A stretch of 64,000 bases of DNA from Parapedobacter luteus (GCF_900168055.1 NZ_FUYS01000008.1:141343-205342); one strand, 5' to 3'; shown: positions 20,345-29,535, numbered from the stretch's first letter. Translations and numbers: made by a program. Notes: generated from the letters alone by a model not told the origin.

Positions 20345-20511
20345 ATTACATACTATTTTCTATCCTATCTAATTCGCGACTTATCTTATAACATCCCTGC
20401 ATGCGACTTTGTTGGGATAAGCTATTATTTATCGGATGGTGCCCCTAATTGGATAGTCCGTTTGTTTTCAAATTGGGGGAAAACCCTGATAAATCACTTG
20501 CGCAGCTACAC

Positions 20512-20519
20512 TATGTTTG
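20512..20519 (+). promoter_or_regulatory. -7 promoter box (TATGTTTG)
   Basis: TATGTTTG matches the Bacteroidota TAnnTTTG box and lies 27 nt before the ATG of the truncated gene at 20547. I see no TTG at the right -33 spacing. Confidence 0.45.
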
Positions 20520-20546
20520 CATCAGTTAACCCAAGAGCATTGCGTT

Positions 20547-20828
20547 ATGGATAGCTATCAAGTAATAAGAAAGCAGAGAAAAGGCCCATTACTGAGGATG
20601 GCCATCCTGGCCGTGGCTTTCGTTTCCCTGCCCCTTATCCACCTCCACGCCCAGATTTGGAAAGGCATGGGTAAGAAAATAGAGAAAACGGTGGAGCAGC
20701 AGGCCAGCAAACGTATTGAACGGAAGATCGACAAAGCTATCGACAAAGGGTTCGACGAAGCGGAGAAGAGCGTTCGGTTTCATATTTGGCTACCATATCC
20801 TGTATCGCCCGTTCATTCGCCTCGGTGA
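20547..20828 (+). pseudogene. Truncated secreted-protein gene (signal peptide plus Lys/Glu-rich start only)
   Basis: From ATG 20547 there is a basic start, a hydrophobic signal segment ending LIHLHAQ, and a repetitive amphipathic stretch of the IEKTVEQQASKRIERKID kind that begins many secreted Sphingobacteriaceae proteins. After GFDEAEKSV, near 20780, the coding character stops. The rest of the frame (HIWLPYPVSPVHSPR) looks non-coding and ends at TGA. The sequence beyond the break reads better on the opposite strand. I interpret it as a 5' gene fragment joined to unrelated DNA; a genuine 93-residue secreted peptide is less likely. Confidence 0.5.
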
Positions 20829-20934
20829 TATTCTCGCGGTATTGCTCTCTGCTGCCTGTAACCAGCAAACCGGTTCCAGCAGCCTTATCGGTACTGCAAC
20901 TGCCGATGATTCCATCACAATGGCAGGTTCATAA
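20780..20934 (-). pseudogene. Remnant of a minus-strand gene (lipoprotein-like)
   Basis: On the minus strand, from about 20925 down to 20780, an open stretch reads GIIGSCSTDKAAGTG and then a hydrophilic helical segment containing REQYRENITEANERAIQDM. IIGSC resembles a lipobox, but no start codon or hydrophobic signal is in frame. An upstream ATG near 20934 is followed at once by a stop, and a frameshift would be needed to join them. A strong promoter lies just upstream on the same strand. It looks like a decayed or rearranged gene. Confidence 0.3.
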
Positions 20935-20968
20935 ACAAATGGATCTTAAAGACAGTAAGGCTGCGTTT

Positions 20969-20998
20969 CAAAGATACATAAGTTTTTCCAATGGTCAA
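20969..20998 (-). promoter_or_regulatory. Consensus promoter on the minus strand just after putP
   Basis: On the minus strand TTG (20998-20996), 19 nt, then TATCTTTG (20976-20969) match the Bacteroidota housekeeping consensus exactly. The -33 box overlaps the putP stop codon. Transcription would run into the remnant region at 20934-20780, for which no intact gene is visible. Confidence 0.6.
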
Positions 20999-22473
20999 CC
21001 CATCGCTTTTAATTCTGTTTGCACCTCGTCAAACTGTTCCTGTATCGTTTTATCGGGTTTGCCGCTGATTTTGGAAACGATGACAATAGCCAGGAATGAA
21101 AGGATGAAGCCCGGAATCATGGAATACCATGCTTTCAGGGGGTGGTCGATGTAGGTCCATAGCAGCACGGTAAGTCCGCCGACAGCCATGCCGGCTATGG
21201 CGCCGTTGCGGGTAGTGCCTCGCCACAGCAGGGAAAGGAGAATCAATGGCCCAAATGCAGACCCGAACCCTGCCCAGGCGTGTCCCACCAAATCCAGGAT
21301 GGTGTCTTTAGGACTTAATGACAATATTATCGCAACGATGGCGACCACCAAAACCGATAGGCGGCTGACGAGGAGCAACTCCTTTTCGGAAGCTTGCTTC
21401 CGGAAGAGCGCCTTATAAAAATCTTCGGTCATCGAACTTGAAGTCACAAGAAGCTGTGAGGATATCGTACTCATCACTGCAGCCAATATTGCTGAGAGGA
21501 GGGAGCCGCCAATCAACGGGTGGAACAACACACGCGAGAAGTAAATGAAAATCGTTTCCGGATCAGCAATCGATAGCTGCAATTGTTCCATGTATGCAAT
21601 GCCGATGAGTCCGATAAGCATCGCGCCACCTACGGTAAAAATCATCCACGAAATGCCGATATGTCTTGCCGCCCGCAATTGTTTCACCTGGTCGATGGCC
21701 ATGAAACGCACCAGGATATGCGGCTGGCCGAAATAGCCCAACCCCCAGGCCAATAACGAAATAATACCCACGGTGGTCGTGCCCTTGAATAGACTTAAAT
21801 AGCTGGGGTCTTTTAATCGAATGGTTTCAAACGCTACCCCGATGCCCCCTACCTCAATGATCAGTACGATAGGAATGATGACCAGCGCCAGCACCATGAT
21901 TGTGCCTTGTACGAAGTCGGTCAGGCTAACTGCCAGAAAGCCGCCCAGAAACGTATAAAGGACAACAACAGCGCTTGTAATGAACAACCCCGTATGATAA
22001 TCCATGTGAAAAGCCGATTCAAATAGGCGGCCACCGGATACCATACCGGCTGACGTATACAACGTGAAAAATACCAGAATGATAATGGCCGAAATCAACC
22101 GCAGTACGCTCGCTGAATCATGAAACCGGTTTTCAAAGTAATCCGGGATCGTAATCGAATTGCCTGCCTTTTCTGTGTATATCCGCAGGGCAGGCGCAAC
22201 CAGTAGGTAGTTCAGGAACGCACCGATGGTGAGCCCGATGGCGATCCAGCCACTGGATATCCCGGTAGCGAACATGGCTCCCGGTAATCCCATCAATAGC
22301 CATCCGCTCATGTCGGAAGCACCTGCGGACAGCGCCGTGACGGCCGGACCGAGCCGGCGGCCGCCCAGTAAAAATTCGTTGACATTGCTGGTGGATTTGC
22401 GGTAGGAATAGATGCCAATACCTATCATGAGCAACATGTAGGTACTTATTGCAATCAGTTGGTTGATGTCCAT
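20995..22473 (-). CDS. putP: Sodium/proline symporter PutP (SSS family)
   Basis: A 492-residue protein with about 13 transmembrane helices that imports proline with Na+. Recognisable parts are LLGGRRLGPAVTALSAGASDMSGW in the first third and GLGYFGQPHILVRFMAI, the conserved PutP loop. I start it at the ATG at 22473 (MDINQLIAIS); the 16 codons upstream are hydrophilic and not PutP-like. It is divergent from the dipeptidyl peptidase gene, which could supply peptides and proline, but shared regulation is inference. Confidence 0.92.
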   Translation of the reverse strand: MDINQLIAISTYMLLMIGIGIYSYRKSTSNVNEFLLGGRRLGPAVTALSAGASDMSGWLLMGLPGAMFATGISSGWIAIGLTIGAFLNYLLVAPALRIYTEKAGNSITIPDYFENRFHDSASVLRLISAIIILVFFTLYTSAGMVSGGRLFESAFHMDYHTGLFITSAVVVLYTFLGGFLAVSLTDFVQGTIMVLALVIIPIVLIIEVGGIGVAFETIRLKDPSYLSLFKGTTTVGIISLLAWGLGYFGQPHILVRFMAIDQVKQLRAARHIGISWMIFTVGGAMLIGLIGIAYMEQLQLSIADPETIFIYFSRVLFHPLIGGSLLSAILAAVMSTISSQLLVTSSSMTEDFYKALFRKQASEKELLLVSRLSVLVVAIVAIILSLSPKDTILDLVGHAWAGFGSAFGPLILLSLLWRGTTRNGAIAGMAVGGLTVLLWTYIDHPLKAWYSMIPGFILSFLAIVIVSKISGKPDKTIQEQFDEVQTELKAMG

Positions 22474-22592
22474 ACGTTGTTTGTTGTTGTTTGCATAACT
22501 TGGTTTCCGCAAAAGTATCAAAATTTCTTACCTTAGCCACAGTTATTCGCTTTTAGGTATTTATTAACTGGAAAAACCAAAATATCATCCCT

Positions 22593-24713
22593 ATGCATAA
22601 AAAAATATACCTTGCCATCGGCGCCTTCCTCGTGTTGGGCTATTCATTGTCGGCGCAGACCAAGCGGCTGGATTTGGAACAATCCCTGGGCCTGAAACCT
22701 TCGCTCACCAAATCCATCAATCCGGTAATCGGTTGGGCGGACGCCGAACATTATATCGAATCTGATGGGCAAACCCGGCAACAATACCGGGTGCATATCA
22801 AATCCGGCGCACGAAGCCCATATACACCGCCACCCAGCAGCGATGTAGAGGTATATGTCGCGCATAATGATATTTTTATTCGCGAAGGGGCTAATGCCGC
22901 GCGGCAACTCACGCATTCGCCGGAAGATGAAGAAAAAAATCCGACGTTATCGCCGGACAATCAGTATGTGGCCTTTACCCGCAACAACGACTTGTATGCG
23001 GTACGTGTTTCAGATAGCCGGGAAATCCGCTATACCAACGACGGCACGGATGTGATTTATAACGGATGGGCATCGTGGGTATATTTTGAAGAGATTTTGG
23101 GCCGGGCTTCACGTTATAAAGCATTTTGGTGGGCGCCAGATAGCAGGACGTTGGCTTTTATGCGGTTTGATGATACGCAGGTGCCGATGTTTCCGATTTA
23201 TGCTGCCGAGGGACAGCATGGATACCTTGAGCAGACCCGTTACCCGAAAGCAGGCGACCCCAATCCGGAAGTGCGGGTCGGCTTTGTTCCTGTTGACGGG
23301 GGGCGCGTCGTGTGGGCAGACTTCAACGAAAAGGACGATCAGTACTTCGGTGAACCCTATTGGAGCTTCGACAGCAGCAACTTGATGGTGCAGTGGATGA
23401 ACCGCGACCAGACTAACCTGAAATTCTATCAGGTTGAACCCCTGACGGGAGCCAAACAGGAAATTTACGACGAACATCAGGACGCTTGGATAGACCTTAG
23501 TCATAGTGAGCGTATCACCTACCTGAAAGACAACAAGCATTACATCCTCAAAAGTGATAAAACCGGATGGGCACATTATTACCTTTATACCTTGGATGGC
23601 ACGCTGGTCAATCCCATTACCGAGGGCAAATGGCAAGTGTCTGCTTTGGAGCTTGTCGATGAGAAAAATAAGGTGATTTATTTCACGGCACGGAAGGAAC
23701 ACTCGGCCAGGGTTGATCTTTACCGTGTAGACTACAACGGTAAAAACCTACAGCGGCTCACGTTCGGCGATTACACCCACAACGTAACCGTATCGCCCGA
23801 CGGCAGGCATTTCATCACCACGTATTCCAATGTGGGCACGCCGCCTAAGGTCGCTTTGCTGGATAACAAAGGCAAGCTCATCAAGCAACTTGCAGACAGT
23901 AAAGCCGAAGATTTTGACACCTATCACTATGCTAAAACCGAATTGATCACTATTCCCACGCCGGATGGCTATGAGCTGCCGGCGACGATCACCTGGCCCA
24001 CGGACTTTGATGAGACTAAGCCGCATCCCGTTATCTTCAGTATTTACGGCGGGCCGGATGCCGGCACGGTGCGTGACACTTGGAAGGGTACGGCCAATCA
24101 GCATTGGGCAAATGAAGGGATTATCCAGATCAGCGTAGACCATCGCGCATCCGGCCATTTTGGAAAGGAAGGTGTGGCATTGATGCACCGTAATCTCGGT
24201 CATTGGGAAATGGAAGATTACGTTGCCGCCGCCAAATGGCTCAAGAGCAAACCTTGGGTAGCTAAAGATAAATTGCTCATTACCGGCCACAGCTACGGTG
24301 GTTACATGACCTGCTTGGCATTGACCAAAGGTGCCGATTATTTCGACTTCGGTATTGCAGGGGCCCCCGTGACGAGCTGGGAACTGTACGATACCCATTA
24401 TACAGAGCGGTATATGGATACCCCGCAGGATAATCCGGAAGGGTACAAAAATGGCTCGGTACTCACCTATGTAGATAACTACAAAGGTGTGCTCCGAATC
24501 CTGCATGGCGATATCGACGACAACGTGCATATGCAGAATACCATGCAATTGGTAGACGCACTGACCAACCGCGACACACCGTTTGAATTGATGATTTATC
24601 CCGGTAGCCGGCACGGCTTTGCCCGTGAAAAGTCGGGATATGACCGTAAAGAGCGGTACCGGTTTTATTATCAGTACCTGTTGGAAAAACCGATGCCGGC
24701 AGGGTTGAAGTAG
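22593..24713 (+). CDS. Dipeptidyl peptidase IV-type serine peptidase (S9B)
   Basis: A 706-residue protein with a signal peptide (ending SLSAQ), an eight-bladed beta-propeller (DPPIV N-terminal region) and an alpha/beta-hydrolase domain. Predicted catalytic triad: Ser567 in GHSYGGYM, Asp642 in HGDIDDNVH and His674 in SRHGF. The substrate N-terminus-binding Glu pair is Glu166-Glu167 in VYFEEILG. The enzyme removes X-Pro or X-Ala dipeptides in the periplasm. All key residues are present and the length is normal for bacterial DPP IV. Divergent from putP. Confidence 0.95.
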   Translation: MHKKIYLAIGAFLVLGYSLSAQTKRLDLEQSLGLKPSLTKSINPVIGWADAEHYIESDGQTRQQYRVHIKSGARSPYTPPPSSDVEVYVAHNDIFIREGANAARQLTHSPEDEEKNPTLSPDNQYVAFTRNNDLYAVRVSDSREIRYTNDGTDVIYNGWASWVYFEEILGRASRYKAFWWAPDSRTLAFMRFDDTQVPMFPIYAAEGQHGYLEQTRYPKAGDPNPEVRVGFVPVDGGRVVWADFNEKDDQYFGEPYWSFDSSNLMVQWMNRDQTNLKFYQVEPLTGAKQEIYDEHQDAWIDLSHSERITYLKDNKHYILKSDKTGWAHYYLYTLDGTLVNPITEGKWQVSALELVDEKNKVIYFTARKEHSARVDLYRVDYNGKNLQRLTFGDYTHNVTVSPDGRHFITTYSNVGTPPKVALLDNKGKLIKQLADSKAEDFDTYHYAKTELITIPTPDGYELPATITWPTDFDETKPHPVIFSIYGGPDAGTVRDTWKGTANQHWANEGIIQISVDHRASGHFGKEGVALMHRNLGHWEMEDYVAAAKWLKSKPWVAKDKLLITGHSYGGYMTCLALTKGADYFDFGIAGAPVTSWELYDTHYTERYMDTPQDNPEGYKNGSVLTYVDNYKGVLRILHGDIDDNVHMQNTMQLVDALTNRDTPFELMIYPGSRHGFAREKSGYDRKERYRFYYQYLLEKPMPAGLK

Positions 24714-24783
24714 GAATCGGGTTCGAATATAGCCTACACAAAATTACCTGTCATTGAGTATTTCAGGCAATGCATGGCTATTG

Positions 24784-24791
24784 TAACTTTG
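24784..24791 (+). promoter_or_regulatory. -7 promoter box (TAACTTTG) of the two-component operon
   Basis: TAACTTTG matches TAnnTTTG and lies 31 nt before the ATG of the histidine kinase gene. No well-spaced TTG is visible upstream. Confidence 0.45.
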
Positions 24792-24822
24792 TTCTATTCG
24801 CATCATGTTATCATAGCCGTCA

Positions 24823-26739
24823 ATGAACAAGGGTCTGTCGATTCCGCTATTAGTTTTACTGTATTTTACTGGCTTCACGGTAGCGGTACATGCGGATGAT
24901 ATCAGGCCGGTCATGGTTGATTCGTCTGCCATCTATAGCCTCAATGGCCACATCGGTTATTACGAAGATACGACCTTGGAGGCCACCCCTGAAGACGTAC
25001 TGGCGATTAAGCGTACAGGAGGGCTTATTCCCATCAATGGCGATGAATATGTCAGCCTGGGCTATACCGATTCGTATTACTGGCTGGTTATCGATCTGAA
25101 AAATACACTGGCGGACTACGTGGATTTATTTCTGTCGATTCCCAGTTCGAGCATAAACCTGCTGGAATTATATCAATGGAATGCGGGAAACCGTACGCTC
25201 ACCTTCGTAAGCCGAACCGGCGATCGGCTGCCCTTCGCCGAGCGGCCGTGGCCCGTCTGGGAATTTCTTTTTCCGATTAGGCTCAATGGCGGCGAAGCCT
25301 CCACACTGTTATTCAAGGTCGACAAACGTGGCCAGAATTTCATTATCAAAACACAATTGGGGAGGAGGGAAGCTATTTTACAGCAAGATATTCCGATATA
25401 TTCCGCCTTCAGTTTTTATGCAGGTATATTCGCATTTGCGCTGCTCTTAAATGTACTCATGTACCTGTCGGTCGGAGACCGCATCCATCTGTATTATTCG
25501 CTATATATATGTTGCTCAGTGACCTTGGTGCTTGACGAAGTGGGGTTGACCAAGGAGTGGCTGTTTCAGGACCTTGGCCGGCTTCATGATTATGTAAAAG
25601 CCATCAGTGGAACGTTGAGCTGTGCCCTGTTGATCCAGGTGATGCAACTGTTTACCAACCAGACCGCAGCAAACAGCAAACTGTATCATTTCACCAATGG
25701 CTATAAATACCTGCTTTGGGTGCTGGGAACGATGCCTTTTTTGGCGCTGCTCTTTCCCATCGACATTCGGGTAGAAAAAGCGATTTTTTATTCGGCCACG
25801 ATACAGGGTATTGTTTCCATGTTGGTGATCATGGTCTGTGTCATCGATCGGATAAGAAGCGGCTTTGTACTCGGTTATTATTATTTGCTGGCGCTTTTGC
25901 CGCTGACAATCGGTGGGATTAACTACGTCTTGCAGGTAATGGGTATCGTAGGAGCACAATTGCTTAAACCCAACGGTGTTGTTGTAGGGTTCGCCGCCGA
26001 AGTGGTCATTCTTTCCTTTGCGTTTACCCTGCGTTATAACTTTCTGAAGCGGGAAAAGGCGCAATTGAAAAAAGAAAATGACCGGATCAGGCAACAAGCG
26101 GTACAACAAGTTTTTCAAGCGCAGGAGGATGAGCGCGATAGGCTGGCGAAAGATCTCCATGACGATTTGGGCGGCACGCTGTCGGTTATCCGGCTAAAGG
26201 TGACCGACTTTCAACAGAAGTTAAATGGGATGCAATTGATAGAACGTGAGGCTTACGACGAGACCGTTCAGCTCATTGCCCGGGCGTGCGATGACCTGCG
26301 TGAGATATCGCATAGCCTCAAACCCAAGTTCTTTCTGGAGAATGGGCTTATCGGGACCATCAAGGAGCGCCTTTCCATTCTCAATCGCGTCAGCGCCGTT
26401 GGTTTTGAGTTTGTTTATCAATATACGCATCGTCAGGACTACGAAACCGAGCTGTCCATTTATCGCATAGTCAACGAGCTGATCAATAACATCATCAAGC
26501 ATTCGTGTGCGACACAGGCGACCGTGCAGCTGGTGGAAACGGCGGATATGCTAATTATTACGGTAGAAGACAACGGTATCGGGTTCGATGACCTTTCGAC
26601 GTCAGCGGGCATTGGTCTCAAAAACGTGTATTCGCGCACGCAGTACCTTGGAGGCCGTTGTCTTATCGATACAAATAAAAACGGGACAACCATTACGATA
26701 GAAATACCTTTGCAGGATGATGGAAACCAAAGCACTTGA
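24823..26739 (+). CDS. 7TMR-DISM sensor histidine kinase (HisKA_3 type)
   Basis: A 638-residue membrane kinase. It has a signal peptide (about 1-22), a periplasmic beta-sandwich resembling 7TMR-DISMED2 (about 40-180), seven transmembrane helices (about 195-395) and a short coiled coil. A HisKA_3 dimerisation domain follows with phospho-acceptor His446 in RLAKDLHDDLGG, then an ATPase domain with N-box NELINNIIKH and G-box VEDNGIGFD. It autophosphorylates and passes phosphate to the NarL-type regulator encoded next, whose gene overlaps it by 23 bp. The DISM sensor part is generally thought to bind carbohydrates or similar ligands; the signal here is unknown. Confidence 0.94.
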   Translation: MNKGLSIPLLVLLYFTGFTVAVHADDIRPVMVDSSAIYSLNGHIGYYEDTTLEATPEDVLAIKRTGGLIPINGDEYVSLGYTDSYYWLVIDLKNTLADYVDLFLSIPSSSINLLELYQWNAGNRTLTFVSRTGDRLPFAERPWPVWEFLFPIRLNGGEASTLLFKVDKRGQNFIIKTQLGRREAILQQDIPIYSAFSFYAGIFAFALLLNVLMYLSVGDRIHLYYSLYICCSVTLVLDEVGLTKEWLFQDLGRLHDYVKAISGTLSCALLIQVMQLFTNQTAANSKLYHFTNGYKYLLWVLGTMPFLALLFPIDIRVEKAIFYSATIQGIVSMLVIMVCVIDRIRSGFVLGYYYLLALLPLTIGGINYVLQVMGIVGAQLLKPNGVVVGFAAEVVILSFAFTLRYNFLKREKAQLKKENDRIRQQAVQQVFQAQEDERDRLAKDLHDDLGGTLSVIRLKVTDFQQKLNGMQLIEREAYDETVQLIARACDDLREISHSLKPKFFLENGLIGTIKERLSILNRVSAVGFEFVYQYTHRQDYETELSIYRIVNELINNIIKHSCATQATVQLVETADMLIITVEDNGIGFDDLSTSAGIGLKNVYSRTQYLGGRCLIDTNKNGTTITIEIPLQDDGNQST

Positions 26740-27376
26740 CCAGCAAAAGATCAATCTTTTGCTGGTAGATGATCACCAACTCTTTATTGATGGACTACGT
26801 TCCATCCTTGGCAACCACCCACGTTTTTCCGTGTGGCGTACCGCCCGTGATGGGCGGGAAGCACTTCAACTGCTGCAATATCACAAACCTGATGTGGTCG
26901 TCATGGACCTGAACATGCCGAGGATCGACGGGCAACAAGCAGCGGCTAAAGCCCTGTCGATGTACCCGCAGCTAAAGATCCTTGTTGTCTCCATGTATTA
27001 CACGGCTTCCTTGCAAGCTTCCTTGCGAAACATGGGAATCGGGGGCTTTATACCAAAAGATTCGGATGCCACCGTGCTCATACGTGCCATTGAAGCAATA
27101 TACGAGGGCGGGCGTTATTTTGTAGAACAGCCGGACAATGCCGCCACAGACGATGAGAACAATCAGAAAAGTGTCCGGCAAAAATACAACCTTACCAAGC
27201 GGGAGGCGGAAATCATCCGGTTGGTCCGGCAAAATAAGACAACACAGGAAATAGCTGAACAGCTTTTTGTCAGTCCATTTACCATTGAAACGCACCGGAG
27301 AAATATCTGCGCCAAACTGGACATTAAAGGGAATAACGGTTTGTTTCTTTTCGCACAGCAACATGTGGATATCTGA
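26717..27376 (+). CDS. NarL/FixJ-family response regulator
   Basis: A 219-residue regulator with a receiver domain (about 10-130; phospho-acceptor Asp64 in VVVMDLNMPR) and a C-terminal LuxR-type helix-turn-helix (about 155-215; LTKREAEIIRLVRQNKTTQE). It is the partner of the kinase just upstream, given the 23-bp overlap and the HisKA_3/NarL pairing rule. The target genes are unknown. A second in-frame ATG one codon downstream is equally possible as start. Confidence 0.95.
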   Translation: MMETKALDQQKINLLLVDDHQLFIDGLRSILGNHPRFSVWRTARDGREALQLLQYHKPDVVVMDLNMPRIDGQQAAAKALSMYPQLKILVVSMYYTASLQASLRNMGIGGFIPKDSDATVLIRAIEAIYEGGRYFVEQPDNAATDDENNQKSVRQKYNLTKREAEIIRLVRQNKTTQEIAEQLFVSPFTIETHRRNICAKLDIKGNNGLFLFAQQHVDI

Positions 27377-27391
27377 CGTGCTTTCCCCGTC

Positions 27392-27424
27392 GCCGGCTGA
27401 CGGTCGAATTTTCCGTCTGCCGGC
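27392..27424 (+). terminator. Hairpin after the response regulator gene
   Basis: GCCGGC-T-GACGG pairs with CCGTC-T-GCCGGC around a 9-nt loop (11 bp with one T-T mismatch), 16 nt after the stop codon. No T-tract follows. Confidence 0.5.
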
Positions 27425-27477
27425 ACAAACCGGGTGGGAGAGCCGTGGCGAGCCGTAAAAAAAGATGTGTTCTTTTC

Positions 27478-27507
27478 TTGTAGAAGTGGTTCTTATCACT
27501 ATATTTG
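27478..27507 (+). promoter_or_regulatory. Promoter of the tRNA-Ala gene
   Basis: TTG (27478-27480), a 19-nt spacer and TATATTTG (27500-27507) match the Bacteroidota housekeeping promoter exactly. The tRNA begins 14 nt downstream. Confidence 0.75.
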
Positions 27508-27520
27508 CAGTCCGAAAAAC

Positions 27521-27594
<74 letters not shown>

Positions 27595-27606
27595 CTTAAT
27601 TATCAG

Positions 27607-27636
27607 GCACTTATGAATACTCGTAGGTGCTTTTTT
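27607..27636 (+). terminator. Rho-independent terminator of tRNA-Ala
   Basis: GCACTT pairs with AGGTGC (one T.G) around a 12-nt loop and is followed by six T. It lies 12 nt after the tRNA 3' end. Confidence 0.6.
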
Positions 27637-27817
27637 AGTGCCCTGTCGGTACCCCTCCAAAGGCAGTTGCTACAACGTTTTTTCAGCATAACATTCCCTT
27701 GTCAAGGCGAAGCGTTTGCAAAAGTTGGATTAAACGCAAATAACAAAACTTTTCGTGTGTAGCTTAATCACTACACCCAATACCGTTGTTGGCATGTCCT
27801 TTGGATATTAGTTTACT

Positions 27818-28017
27818 ATGAAAAGAAACGAATATACATTGCCAACATTGATCGCATTGCTATTAACTGCGATACTCGTATTTGGATCGTTTGCGGGATA
27901 ATCGGCTATCTGAAAGTCGACAAGGAGCTTTTCTTCAAGTCTGGTCATGCCCTATTGGTAGGAAACGGATGCACATCGGAATCACATCTGGCACGTAGGC
28001 AGGTTTACTTAACATAG
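27818..28017 (+). pseudogene. Possible frameshifted small membrane protein
   Basis: ATG 27818 opens a 27-residue peptide (basic start, hydrophobic helix TLPTLIALLLTAILVFGSFAG) that stops at TAA 27899-27901. In the +2 frame the sequence stays open with GYLKVDKELFFKSGHALLVG up to TAG 28015-28017. The two halves together look like one small membrane-anchored protein broken by a frameshift near 27897. A real 27-residue peptide or chance are alternatives. The rest of the gap 27637-28034 shows nothing recognisable. Confidence 0.3.
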
Positions 28018-28034
28018 GCTAAACATTGATGTCG

Positions 28035-28042
28035 TATATTTG
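28035..28042 (+). promoter_or_regulatory. -7 promoter box (TATATTTG)
   Basis: TATATTTG lies 24 nt upstream of the oxidoreductase ATG at 28067, which supports that start. No TTG is found at 19-21 nt spacing. Confidence 0.5.
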
Positions 28043-28066
28043 GTAGGCATAAATAAACTATTAGTG

Positions 28067-29041
28067 ATGAAAGCAGCCCTGCGTTTCCGATATGGACCGC
28101 CCAAGAAATTGGTCGTAAAAGAAACAGACCGTCCGGAGCCAAAAAGAGATGAACTATTGATCCGGGTATACGCAACAACCGTCAACCGGACAGATTGCGC
28201 AGTGCTCACGGGAAAGCCGTTTGTCATGCGTCTTTTTACCGGGCTCTTTCGCCCCCGTTTTCCTATTCCGGGAACTGATTTCGCTGGCGAGGTGGAAGCG
28301 GTCGGTGACGGCGTTAAGGACTTTAAGAAAGGAGACCGGGTATGGGGATTCGATGATAACGGGCTGTCTTCCCAAGCGGAATACATGACCATATCCGAAA
28401 AAAAAGCCGTATTGCTTATCCCAAACGGAATTTCATATCGACAGGCGGCCGCCAGCGCGGAAGCTGCCCATTATGCGTATCATTTTATAAAGAAGGTGTC
28501 GCTGAAGCCCGGGCAACAGGTACTCCTGAACGGAGCAACGGGAGGTATCGGCTCCGCTACCCTCCAGTTCCTTCGCTATTACGGCATTGATGTCACCGCC
28601 GTTTGTGCTACAGACCACATTCCGTTGGTGAAGTCTTTAGGAGCGGTTCGGGTCATTGACTACCTCAAAGAGGATTTTACGGAAGATACGGCACGTTATG
28701 ACTTGATATTTGATGCGGTCGGCAAAAGTACTTTCTTTAAATGTAAGAAACTACTGAAGGAAAACGGCGTATATCTTTCATCTGAGCTGGGGCCTTATTC
28801 GCAGAATATTTTACTGGCTTTGCTTACGCCCATCGCAGGCGGCAAGAAAGTCAAGTTTCCCGTTCCCCTCGATATCAAAGCAAGCTTGAAATTCATCGCA
28901 CGGCTGACAGAAGAAGGGAAATTCAACCCGGTAATAGACCGCAGTTATCCAATTGACCACATACAGGAGGCGTATACCTATGTAGCAAGCGGACAAAAAA
29001 TAGGTAACGTCCTTCTTATTCTTTCAGGCGATCAAAAGTAA
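28067..29041 (+). CDS. MDR-family NAD(P)-dependent oxidoreductase (quinone reductase-like)
   Basis: A 324-residue medium-chain dehydrogenase/reductase with an N-terminal GroES-like domain (PGTDFAGEVEAVGDGVKDFKKGDRV) and a Rossmann fold with QQVLLNGATGGIGSATLQF. I see no zinc-ligand pattern, so it belongs to the zinc-free quinone oxidoreductase-like branch that reduces quinones or enones with NADPH. I start at ATG 28067 (MKAALRFRYGPPK), not the ATG nine codons upstream, because a promoter box lies between. Its physiological substrate is unknown. Confidence 0.88.
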   Translation: MKAALRFRYGPPKKLVVKETDRPEPKRDELLIRVYATTVNRTDCAVLTGKPFVMRLFTGLFRPRFPIPGTDFAGEVEAVGDGVKDFKKGDRVWGFDDNGLSSQAEYMTISEKKAVLLIPNGISYRQAAASAEAAHYAYHFIKKVSLKPGQQVLLNGATGGIGSATLQFLRYYGIDVTAVCATDHIPLVKSLGAVRVIDYLKEDFTEDTARYDLIFDAVGKSTFFKCKKLLKENGVYLSSELGPYSQNILLALLTPIAGGKKVKFPVPLDIKASLKFIARLTEEGKFNPVIDRSYPIDHIQEAYTYVASGQKIGNVLLILSGDQK

Positions 29042-29142
29042 CTGGTTTAGCGGTGACAAAACACGTTTGGCCAATGCCGACGGCGGATGAAAAAAAGTGA
29101 CAGACTTTCTGTCGCCGGACATGAAAATCAACTGAAAATTGA

Positions 29143-29150
29143 TAAGTTTG
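29143..29150 (+). promoter_or_regulatory. -7 promoter box (TAAGTTTG) abutting a start codon
   Basis: TAAGTTTG ends 5 nt before ATG 29156. The expected transcription start falls on or next to the ATG, which suggests a leaderless mRNA, as at rlmH. Confidence 0.45.
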
Positions 29151-29155
29151 CAGCG

Positions 29156-29530
29156 ATGTACAGAAACGCCATCAGTTTTCTTTTTCTTGCGTTGATCTTA
29201 TATAACGCTACTTCAGCGGTGTGGATCAACGGGGCGTTTCTGCTGAACCGCGATTATGTGGTCGAGAACCTGTGCGAACAGCGGCTTTCCCTGGATAATG
29301 AGTGCCAAGGACAATGCGTGTTGATGAAAAAGTTGAAGGAGAGCCAGGAAAGAGACAGCGAGCATTCGACCACTAAAATGCAGGAGCTGCAGCTGGTGTT
29401 TACCCAAAATACCTGGTTATTCAGCCTGAGCGCGGCCGTTGGCGTTCGGACTCGGATGCCCATACCCGCTGACCAGGGGCAGCGTACCGATAGCTTTACC
29501 CTTGCTATCTTCCGCCCTCCCATTTCCTAA
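29156..29530 (+). CDS. Small Cys-containing membrane-anchored protein next to a TonB receptor
   Basis: A 124-residue protein with an N-terminal hydrophobic helix (about 5-25) and an extracytoplasmic part bearing Cys residues in ENLCEQR and ECQGQCVLMKKLKESQE. The C-x-G-x-C plus KKL-E pattern recurs in small Bacteroidota proteins encoded beside TonB-dependent receptors. The Cys set suggests metal or redox function, but none is proven. I start at ATG 29156, just after a promoter box; a longer frame from 29087 exists. It precedes the TonB receptor and the CxCC protein on the same strand. Confidence 0.65.
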   Translation: MYRNAISFLFLALILYNATSAVWINGAFLLNRDYVVENLCEQRLSLDNECQGQCVLMKKLKESQERDSEHSTTKMQELQLVFTQNTWLFSLSAAVGVRTRMPIPADQGQRTDSFTLAIFRPPIS

Positions 29531-29535
29531 TGACA

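Noticed and set aside
23109..24614. Minus-strand frames of about 200 and 290 codons inside the dipeptidyl peptidase gene
   Set aside because: They are antisense shadows; the plus frame contains a complete catalytic triad and normal family length.
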